Shown here piece by piece: positions 55,568 through 64,000 of a stretch of DNA of 64,000 nt. This DNA is from Harmothoe impar. Lineage: Eukaryota > Annelida > Polychaeta > Phyllodocida > Polynoidae. Numbering within the stretch: position 1 is the first letter of the stretch; each line of letters opens with the position of its first letter. The stretch lies in NCBI GenBank assembly GCA_947462335.1, contig OX381720.1, positions 49,036,481 to 49,100,480 on the forward strand, in the 5' to 3' direction. The notes beneath the pieces were generated by a model, which was given only the letters and a program-made list of their open reading frames with translations, had not been told where the DNA came from and ran no database searches. A program made the position numbers and the translations under genes.

Positions 55568-58500
55568 ATGGCATCAAAGACATATAAGCTTATTCCCACA
55601 TGCCAACAGTTACCAGTACCTGCATCTGGGAAGCAGACAGACTGGGAGCTATGCTTCTTATGCCAAGAAGAGAAACAAGATGAGCACTTGATTTGTCCTG
55701 CAAATGCCAAAGGGGTAAAGAATGGATATACATCAATCAGCAATCAATTGATTGAGTTTCAAAAGATTGGATGTGTACCATTGAAAATAAAGCTTGAAAG
55801 GCTCAATGATGGTACCGGAATAAAAACAACGTTACTCAAAAACAAAGGAGTATACCATAAGCCATGCTACTTGATGTTTGGTAAAAAGATGTTGTTTAAA
55901 GCACAGAAACGGAAATCCCAGGAGGAAGCTGGACCAAGTCCAAAAAAGAAACGTCCTGCAAGGAAGAGTTCTAAGAAAGGTAAACATAAAAGTCCTGAAT
56001 GTTTCTTTTGTGGTAAGCATGGAGGTACCATGCACAATGCATGCACAGATGATTTGGACAAAAAGGTGAAGAGTTGTGCTAGCAAAGTCAATGACACTGA
56101 ACTCATAGCTAAGTTAAGTGGGACAGATATGCATGCATTAGATGCTCAATATCACCTTAATTGTCTGGTGGGTCTACATAATCGTGAGAGACAACTTCTT
56201 AAACAAAGCAAGACTACTTCTGAACCATCAATATCCCCTGAAGCTGTAGCTCTAGCAGAAGTGGCGGACTTCATACAGGACCCAGGGGAAGACGATGGCA
56301 TTGCACCAGTTTTCACATTATCTGAAATCTCAAAGTTATATCAAGAGAGGTTGGAACAGCTATGCTCTGAGGCCCCAAGTAAAGTGAACTCTACAAGACT
56401 GAGGAAACGACTAGTTTCTCTGATACCTGGTCTGAGAGCTGAGGATCATGGGAAAGAGGTATTATTATTATATGACAAAGACATTGGAAATGCAATTTCA
56501 TTTGCCTGCAAAAACAGTTCCGACATTCAAGCAATGGTGTTGGCTAAAGCAGCAAAAATAGTTCGGAAAAACATACTTTCCAAGCAACATGGTTTCAAGG
56601 AGTCATTTTCAGAGTACAGCCATCAAGGAGCGGTTCCTAATGAATTGTATACATTAGTCAGAATGATTCTGGAGGGACCTAACATTAAACACCAAACTGG
56701 TGGAAGGAGTACTGCTGCCAGTGTTATAGCCCAGCTACTGATATTCAACGGCACCAAGAGCACACAGGCTGTACCCACTGAGATAAGACACTCATCTGAT
56801 AGAGAAACACCAATCCCAATCTACCTTGGTTTAAAGGTTTATTCTATATCAAGAAAGAAGAGTCTGATAGACACACTGCATGATCTGGGACTATCTGTAT
56901 CTTATAGTCGGGTCCTTACAATCTCCTCAGATGCTGCAAACAATGTACGTAAGCAGTATGAAGAGGAAGGTGTAGTCTGCCCCCTTAAGCTCAAGAAAAA
57001 TGTATTCACAACTGCAGCGGCGGATAACCTGGACCACAATCCATCATCCAACACTGCCAAAGGGTCATTTCATGGGACTGCAGTCTCCTTGACAAACCAC
57101 TTGTCAGCTACATGCTCTGGAACTGATAGGGATGTGACCCAGAAGACCATTCCCGGGCAGATTGTGCCAGAACTACCACAGCATTTCACAGTAGTACCAC
57201 CAGCTATTTTGAAAACAAATCAGCCAAGGGTTCCAACAACTGAAGGTGTTGTGACACCTATTGAAAACATTTGCCATGAGGGATTGCAAATTGAATATGC
57301 ATGGCTCAACACAGTTGAAGAGATATGTAGCAAACCCAAGATTGAAGAAGATGATTTCATACATTGGTCAGCATACCATGCACAGAGGCAAGGTGAAGAG
57401 GTCCGTCCACGTGCAAACATTGCACTTCTGCCACTGTTTCATGAGTCTGCAAATTCAGTTGCTATGGTAAAGCATGCCATGGTGGTTGCAAAGGATGCCA
57501 TTCAGCATTTAAATCCTGGCCAGACTCCAGTCATAACAATGGATCAACCATTATTCAGTTTGGCAAAGCAGGTACAGTGGAGCAATACAGACACCCTTGG
57601 AGAGCAAAACTATGTTGTTGTTCTGGGTGGTCTGCACATTGAGATGTTGTTTCTGCACATCCTGGGACAATGGCTTGAGGGGAGCGGCTGGTGTACAGCA
57701 CTTGTTGAGGCAGACGTAACTACTTCTGGTAAAGCAGCCTCTCTCCTCTCAGGCTCTCATGTAAAGCGTACACGATACGCACATCAGGTTACTGTGGCAG
57801 CCTTGTACATACTGCAGCAATCTGCGTACAACACATATGTAGAGGAAACTGTGGAACCACAGAGCAAAGAGCAATGGGTCGAAACAAATGTGAAGGAGCA
57901 CCCCCACTACCATTACTGGTATACAACAATGGAGCTGCAAATCCTGCTTAACCAGTACATCTATTCATTAAGGACAGGGAATTTCCTTCTCTACATCAGT
58001 TGTCTGGATTAGCTAATGGCATGGGTCTTTGCTTTGGACCATTTCCATTATGCTCGGTCGCTACCCATTCACATATGGGACATGGTGCAACTCAAAAACA
58101 CTCATCCAGATGTTTATGAGCAATTCATGCAAGGGAACTTTGTTGTACAAAGGTCAACACACCGATTCTCAAATATGGCATTAGATCAATCACACGAGCA
58201 AACTAACAAAGAGGTAAAAGGAGATGGAGGAGCTGTAGGTCTTACAGAAAGTCCTGCAGCACTTGAGAAATGGATGCTGGCTGGTCCAGAAATTGGCAGG
58301 CTGTTGACAGAAATGGAGGAATCCATGAATGAGAGTAGCTCTTCACTCAAACATCATGAAGAGGCTCCTGGAGTGCAAAAGTCATTTGCGAAGAATGTAA
58401 AGGATCTGGTGAGAGTATTCGAAGACTTTGGCAACCCATTTCTTGAACAAAGTAGTGAACTTCTCAGAATTGACACCAAAGATGTCATGGACAGAAAAGT

Positions 58501-60024
58501 GGTGGAAAGCATCTCTACTGCAAAGGAGCTTGGCAACAAACAATACCAGATGTATGTATCACAGAGAATAGCATCTAGTAACCAGCCAATAACTGACATA
58601 ATCCCAAAAAACAATCTGCCGTTGTTCCGGCACCCCACCAAAAAGACAAGATCCAGACTGCAAGTACAAACTGACTTACTCAAGAGAGACTGTCAGCTGT
58701 TTTCCAGATTGTATATTGCTTGCCAGTCTAGAGATGGTGACCTGGAGCAATTCTTTGCACATGAGAACAGCCCAGAACCTCCTTCTCTCAGTTCACTCGG
58801 AAAGTTGCGCAAAGGCACAAAGTCTGATCTTCTACCATGTTTACAATCTCTAGATAGTCAGACTCCACAAGATGTTGCTCCAAAAGTGACAGTCAAGATA
58901 TATGATGCAGCAGCCATCGTTCATATGTTAAAGCCAAAAGTATCTAAAACATTTGGGGAATATGCAGAGAAAGAATTTGTTCCGTTCATAATGGGCCAGC
59001 TTAAAGATGTCCAGAGAGTAGATGTCATCTGGGATCGTTACGCAGAAGACAGCCTGAAGAATGATGAAAGGAATGCCCGAGGAGAAGGACTAAAGAGGCG
59101 TGTGTTAGAAAGCACAATAATACAAAAAGACTGGTCTGGATTTCTTTGTAATGTGCAAAACAAAGTGCAACTGTTCAGCTTGCTGTCTGGCAGAATTGCA
59201 AAAGCAAGCATAGAGCCGGGAAAGCAATTATATTCCACTGATGAAACCCATGTTCTGACATGCCACCACAGTGAAGTTGATGACAGAGTTGGGATCGACC
59301 CGTGCCATCTGATACGGATGTAGTAGTCATCGCGATTTCACAGTTTCAAAATCTTGGATTATCAGAACTGTGGATTGCCTTTGGGGTTGGGAAGCAATTC
59401 CACTGGATTGCGGCACACTGTATCGCAGCACAATTAGGCCCAGATAAGGCAAGTGCACTTCTTTTCATGCATTCAGTAAGTGGATGCGATACAGTGTCTG
59501 CCTTTGCAGGACGAGGGAAAAAAACTGCTTGGGACATTTGGACAGTTTTTCCTGAGGTAACATCCACCTTTCAACGTCTCTCCAGCTGCCCAGAAAGTGT
59601 CTCCTCTGACTTGCTACAGCAGATAGAGCGCTATGTTGTTCTGTTGTATTCCAAAACATCAGCAGCTACAACTGTAAATGGTGCACGTCAAGAGCTATTT
59701 GCAAAAGGCAACAGGTCTCTGGAGAATATTCCACCCACTCAGGGGGCCTTGATACAGCACACAAAGAGAGCAGCTTATCAAGCTGGTTATGTGTGGGGCC
59801 AAGCACTGATTTCTCGGCCGGAACTGCCTTCACCATCAAGCTGGGGATGGGAACAAAGTGAACATGGATGGACCCCACAATGGTCAGATCTTCTTCAAGC
59901 CAGCAAAGTGTGTTACGAACTTTTACACTGTGGGTGCAAGACAACCTGTAGAGGCAACTGTAAGTGCTTCAAGGCAAGCCTCAAATGCACAGGCCTATGT
60001 GCTTGTGCTGGACACTGCAGCTAA
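55568..60024 (+). pseudogene. Broken gene of a long zinc-cluster / PIN-FEN1-like / CXC protein, probable transposon protein
   Basis: Intronless frame of about 1,480 codons. Part 1, 55568-58012, has N-terminal Cys/His clusters (CFLCQ..H..CP, residues 29-43; YHKPCY; CFFCGKHGG..H..C, 145-158; YHLNC) and a lysine-rich linker (PSPKKKRPARKSSKKGK). Then come ITMDQP (D659) and GGLHIEM. Part 2, 58013-about 59300, begins after an in-frame TAG (58010-58012) and holds FALDHFHYAR, ALDQSHEQ and KGDGGAVGLTESP. It ends with IWDRYAED and HSEVDDR, acidic patches like a PIN fold. A small deletion and frameshift near 59290-59310 leads to part 3 (to 60024): SDTDVVVIAIS, then SGCDTVSAFAGRGKKTAWD, resembling the FEN1 GCD..GIGKK motif, and a terminal CXC-rich end (HCGCKTTCRGNCKCF..CTGLCACAGHC) like tesmin/TSO1. 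Location inside inverted termini suggests a transposase or accessory factor. I recall similar uncharacterised proteins in corals, Hydra and molluscs, without certainty. Confidence 0.75.
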
Positions 60025-60240
60025 GAAGAAACAGGTTGGGCCTAAAATTCATATAACTGCTACTCATGTACTTTGTGCACAGAAATATGTTTGTGTCTTC
60101 CCCATGTGACCTAATTACTGAATATTTAGGCCTATGTATGTATATATATAACTATATCTGTTTAAGGTTTAGTGAATGACATTTATCAAGATGAGAATAT
60201 GCATAACTAGGTACATGCATACATTATATACCAGCTTTCA

Positions 60241-60292
<52 letters not shown>

Positions 60293-60635
60293 GTAAATGT
60301 AAATGCCTTGACCTTCAGAAGTAATGCCAATAGGTAGATCTTGCAATGCTGATGCTAATAGAGCTATTAAACATGTTTCTACCTTGATTGGTTCCATAGT
60401 TATGACAATTTTCCACTTTGACCTAGTTTAACAGCGGCCATGTTTGATTTGAGACACTTTTCAGGGACAGAGACTGGCAAACATAATTTTTCCTGACAGA
60501 GGACATATCAAAGAGTGGAAAACCACTGACAATTTTTATCCAACAACATTGTTCACTTTGACCACTCCTTTTACTGTACAATATGTAAACTAGGTCAAAT
60601 TAGGTCAAACTAGGTCACATTATATAAATCAAGTG
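60025..60635. other. Transposon 3' non-coding region
   Basis: Contains a (TA)n microsatellite at 60244-60285 and the subterminal repeats CTAGGTCAAATTAGGTCAAACTAGGTCACAT at 60590-60620, inverted relative to those at 54208-54240. No gene. Confidence 0.6.
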
Positions 60636-60898
60636 ATCGGGCATGTTATTGCATGTATGGGGCCATATTCTGATGGTAGATACAATGCAATTTGGTATGG
60701 AATTATCTTTTATAAATATCATACACATATTTACACCGTCTAAATTTGACCTAATTTGGGTCATCAAAAGCGACCTGAAAAAACAAAATTTCCGAAGGCC
60801 TCCCATCCTGATATGAAAAAGCATACTTCAAACTATATCTGGACCAAATCTCATGCTTCTATCACAAAATGAACGATCATTTGGCTAAGGAGCCCCAC
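60636..60898 (-). repeat. Right inverted terminus of the 7-kb transposon
   Basis: Inverse match of 53918-54178, ending GGCTAAGGAGCCCCAC and followed by TA. Confidence 0.75.
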
Positions 60899-60900
60899 TA

Positions 60901-61660
60901 ATACATGTGGATGGTTATCAAGTTGAGTGTCACGTCCTGATTTCTGTGACTGCACATGACTGCACACATAGATAAAGATAATACACATGTATACACATGT
61001 GGGTCATCTATAACGGAATGCCCCACTGCAGGGAAGCTGGCATCTTTTTCAGCGCCACCACTCCTTCCCCATTTTGCATTTTACCGCGCATTTCAGTAAT
61101 ACACATACGGTTTTTGCTAAAATTTGAATTTTTTTAAATAAAAATTTTAAAAAAAGGTGGGGGCAACCGCTTTTACCTCACACCCTTCAAAACGAGTCAA
61201 ACACCATCAATATGACCCTGTCATACAAGAAATCCCCTTAGTTGGGAGACTCCTTGTAATGTGAGGAAGTTGACTAAGTCTTGAGGTCTTGTAGTATAGT
61301 TGGTATTTATTACAAGTTGACAGCAATAGTACAGTAAGTACAATGTAGGTTCCACTCAGTTACACCTATCCACACAATAATATAGGTCTTGGTAAATATA
61401 CCTAATAACCCTGAGGTTAGTACTGGACTAGAGCCAAGGGGGTCCTACACCATGTCTGATAGTTGGGCCTAGTAGGGCATAGCCTATAGCCTTGTTCTCA
61501 GTCAGTGGAGAGGTCCTTGCTCAGTGGTGTCCAAGTGTAGAGTGAGGATGGAGATACCCAGTGCTGGGACCTGACCCTATTTAGGGGGGCCAGGCTACCA
61601 GCATGGCATCTTGAGTGTTAGTGTCAGTTGACAGTGATTGGCCAAAAGGTGCAACAAGCC
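60901..61660. other. Intergenic, nothing recognised
   Basis: No gene or clear repeat family. Possibly the beginning of the unit that carries the 63600 reading frame, but no terminus can be fixed. Confidence 0.4.
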
Positions 61661-61672
61661 CCTATGTGACCG

Positions 61673-61860
61673 TGTGCAGCGGCCTGTGACGGACCTGAGG
61701 CTTGTGCAGCGGCCTGTGACGGTCCTGAGGCTTGTGCAGCGGCCTGTGACGGCGCTGGGGCTTGTGCAGCGGCCTGTGACGGTCCTGGGGCTTGTGCAGC
61801 GGCCTGTGACGGCCCTGGGGCTTGTGCAGCGGCCTGTGACGGCGCTGGGGCGCCCGTGAC
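61673..61860 (+). repeat. Minisatellite, 30-bp unit, about six copies
   Basis: GTGCAGCGGCCTGTGACGG then (T/C)CCTG(A/G)GGCTT, copies starting near 61673, 61704, 61734, 61764, 61794 and 61824. The 30-base period keeps frames open on both strands; I do not regard them as genes. CACGTG-type motifs follow at 61878 and 61937-61963. Confidence 0.9.
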
Positions 61861-61979
61861 GGCCTGAGAGGGTTGTGTCACGTGTGGCAGCATGTGACAC
61901 TTACATAACAGCCTTTGAGAGGGAGTATACCGACCTGCACGTGCCTCACGTGTTAGGCCACGTGCGTCACATGACAGGT

Positions 61980-63530
61980 GCCTCCCCCTCGGGAAAAAGG
62001 ACAACTCTCCGTCAGTTGTCATTCCATCTAAAAATTTGGGGTGAATTTTGGAATTTTATCCACAATTTTTGGTGGCAAATAGAATTTACCTTTTGTTTTT
62101 GATTTTTTTTTTTTTGTAGTGAAGTACACTTTTTTTTGTAATATAGATGATGTGAGAGTATGTAAATACCAAAGGTCTGGGGAGAATTTTGGTTTTGTGC
62201 TTGGCTAGTCATCTACATTATATACAGTGTAATCTTAACTATAAGGTATGTAAACCTTCTTTGCACCAATTTGGTACTTTCTTAATCACATATTATACAG
62301 AGTAGTAATACCTTGTGTCTTTATCTGACACTTTTCAAATCATTGTTTGAATTATATACACAGCATGGTACATCTTTGTCTTAATTCTAAAACATGATGA
62401 AAAATGTGTTGTCAAGTAATAAGCTGTCTTTGGTGAAATAGGTGCTTGTGGAACTGAGTGGATTTTGATATATCAATGTTCACATGTGAATACAAATATA
62501 CAGAGTATAATGCAAATTATGCAAAATCTTATGATAATCTTTTACAAACTTTTTTGTTTGATACCAAAAAAACCAAGGCCACTTTTATATAAAAGTAGGC
62601 CAACCGGCTTGAAGTTTGTTTTCTTATTTCTAGATAGCGCTTATCTATGGATTTGCGTGATATAGCAATCAGTAATGTACATTTTATGCATAGTTATGTG
62701 CTTGTCCGGTGGCGGATAAGTGTTCGTAATTGTGTCATCTGACATTTTGCATTACTTAAGTTTGTAAGTTTGTATGTACAAATACAGTCCTTTTTATGCA
62801 GATATTTTGTCCTTATCCGGTGGAGGGTAAGTGTTCATAATGTCATAAAAAAAATGACTCGGTATCTTGTTTCTGCAATGATAGTTGAATCTTACAAGAT
62901 TCTTGGTGTTGGCATTTTGCAACTTGTGGATCTACACTTTGATCAGAAATGTCTTTGCAGTGGGCCGCTGCTGTGAGATTTAAGTCTTTTGTGTAGTATC
63001 CTAGGGTTAGTCAGCGGACTATCTCCCTTTTTGCATCATGTTTTTCTGTAAATAGTCTTACATAATACAAAGGTATACAGTGTAAAATACAGTGCAAATA
63101 CAGTGTTATATACAAACATGTTTGATTAGCAATTTAGATTGTAATAATACAATTTCATACATATAAATGCATGTTTGAGCAAGTTTGACATGGTTAAGAG
63201 TACGCAATTGTTTTTGTAAAACTTCAATTTTTCAAAAATTGGCTGTTTCATTTTGGGATACCTTAAAATTGATTCCCTGATACTACTGACACACACTGAG
63301 ACCTTGCTTTGACCTTGGGATTGTGAGAGTTTGAAAACTTTGCACCTTGAGCAGATTTTTGAGTGGCACCTTGAGGCTATTGTGTCATGCGGCGCAAGAT
63401 GCGTCGTGTGCCGCGGTGACACCGGTGGTTGACACATTTTGGTGAGCAGATCATGTGCCTTCTCATGGACTTGTCACCTGAAGTGAGGGGATCACTTCAG
63501 AGGGTGAACAGTGTCATTTGGGGGTGGGGA
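61980..63530. other. AT-rich region upstream of the terminal reading frame
   Basis: No gene. CTTGTCCGGTGGCGGATAAGTGTTCGTAAT near 62701 and CCTTATCCGGTGGAGGGTAAGTGTTCATAAT near 62811 form a direct repeat about 110 bases apart. ATACAGTG is iterated at 63070-63110. Confidence 0.45.
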
Positions 63531-63535
63531 GGGGT

Positions 63536-63541
63536 TATAAA
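63536..63541 (+). promoter_or_regulatory. TATA box
   Basis: TATAAA in GGGGTTATAAAGGC, 64 bases before the ATG at 63600. Spacing matches that of the PC4-like gene (TATA 66 bases before its ATG). Confidence 0.55.
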
Positions 63542-63599
63542 GGCTGTGTAGACCACAGTAGGATCACTTATTCCTTGAGTACCCTTGAGATAACACAGT

Positions 63600-64000
63600 A
63601 TGGCGCATATGGCAATTTTGGAGGACGAGTTGGAGGCTGTACCTGAGGTACTTGCATATCTCCCTGAGGCCTGGCTGCAGGGTGACATGCAGGCCTTAGA
63701 CCTGTGGTTAGGTGATCAAAACACCTTGGAGGGGCTGACTCCTGGTACTCCTTTTAGGAGTATTTTGAGTCGGTATGACTCAGTAAGGACGCGGTGGTTG
63801 CATAAAGTCCGGCACGACATTGCCAGTTTTGGTGATGTTTTGGTGTGCCGTCATCACGGCTGGTACTTCCTTGGTGCTGGCGGGATTTCCATGCGCAGGG
63901 CGGCATCTCTGGAGCTGTTGGCTCAGGCCCTACGTGATCTGGATGGATATGACCCGCGACTGCTTTTCACCAGAAATGTTGGGGTCATCTGGGACTTCCT
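63600..64000 (+). CDS. Unrecognised protein, N-terminal part, runs off the window
   Basis: The ATG at 63600 opens 133 codons without a stop to the window edge. The composition is that of a real protein: an acidic helical start (ILEDELEAVPEVLAYLPEAW), a basic middle (SVRTRWLHKVRHD), then CRHHGWYFLGAGGISMRRAA and LELLAQALRDLDGYDP. I do not recognise the family. The short strand-strand-turn-helix pattern around WYFLGAGGISM..L..ALRDL is faintly like the end of PC4-type domains, but that is too weak to name it. A TATA box stands at the proper distance. It may belong to another mobile element that continues beyond the window, or to a host gene. Confidence 0.55.
   Translation, partial: MAHMAILEDELEAVPEVLAYLPEAWLQGDMQALDLWLGDQNTLEGLTPGTPFRSILSRYDSVRTRWLHKVRHDIASFGDVLVCRHHGWYFLGAGGISMRRAASLELLAQALRDLDGYDPRLLFTRNVGVIWDF

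Larger units (their letters stand above)
53918..60898 (+). mobile_element. DNA transposon, ~7 kb, ~260-bp inverted termini, TA duplications
   Basis: The left end GTGGGGCTCCTTAGCC..GATCGTTCATTTTGTGATAG is matched inversely by the right end CTATCACAAAATGAACGATC..GGCTAAGGAGCCCCAC. Similarity continues for ~260 bases (TTTGGTCCAGATATA, CAGGATGGGAGGCCT, AAATTAGGTCAA, CCCATA.ATGC.ATAAC). TA flanks both ends (53916-53917 and 60899-60900). The single large gene inside (55568-60024) is in the same orientation. The arms have drifted, roughly 75-80 percent alike, and the gene is broken, so this is an old copy. TA duplication alone does not settle the superfamily. Confidence 0.75.

Noticed and set aside
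53918..60898. Host gene with retained termini by chance
   Set aside because: Inverted similarity continues over ~260 bases with matched subterminal repeats and TA flanks, too much for chance.
61595..62022. Frames with iterated GRCTSPRAVT or PSQAAAQAP
   Set aside because: 30-bp minisatellite, a multiple of three.
61000..63600. LTR of a retrotransposon ending before the 63600 frame
   Set aside because: A TATA box is present, but no TG..CA boundary, primer-binding site or second LTR can be shown within the window.

Overview
This window is animal nuclear DNA. Its genes are split by GT-AG (and one GC-AG) introns, it is full of microsatellites, minisatellites, MITEs and tRNA-like SINE fragments, and none of its three large intronless coding blocks looks bacterial. 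The recognisable host genes and the repeat style suggest a marine invertebrate. I cannot name the phylum from sequence alone.

Layout. 1-2000 holds the last three visible exons of a TIMM22 homologue (mitochondrial inner-membrane carrier translocase). 2060-6415 is intergenic and repetitive, dominated by a 1.65-kb minisatellite. 6422-23548 is a Polinton/Maverick-like self-replicating DNA element with inverted termini and a perfect 6-bp target-site duplication (ATCGTA). Its own content is small: a Ser/Ala/Glu-rich protein ending in a PC4-like single-stranded-DNA-binding domain, and a DNA polymerase B. A second, related element (12578-22289) has jumped into that polymerase gene, making its own 6-bp duplication (TGTTAG) and splitting the gene before the catalytic DTDS motif. 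The inner element carries one unrecognised gene (19868-20731) behind a promoter module shared with the outer element. 23555-35570 is gene-poor and made of MITEs, tandem repeats and SINE fragments. 35991-43228 is a nine-exon gene for a secreted protein with two phosphatidylethanolamine-binding-protein (PEBP) domains. 43291-53900 is repeat-rich intergenic DNA. 53918-60898 is a 7-kb DNA transposon with ~260-bp inverted termini and TA target duplications. It carries a decayed intronless gene of a long, poorly described protein family with zinc clusters, a PIN/FEN1-like C-terminal region and a tesmin/TSO1-like CXC end. The window closes with minisatellite DNA and the start of an unrecognised TATA-driven reading frame (63600 to the edge).

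The main points of interest are three. First, there is a nested pair of minimal Polinton-like elements whose termini are packed with E2F, ETS, CCAAT, E-box and CRE-like motifs, as if tied to host S-phase transcription. Second, a UGA-CGG codon sits exactly between the exonuclease and polymerase halves of the polymerase. Third, inverted termini with TA duplications show that the large uncharacterised zinc/PIN-like protein travels as the cargo, and possibly the transposase, of a DNA transposon. All assignments are by eye; no database search was run.
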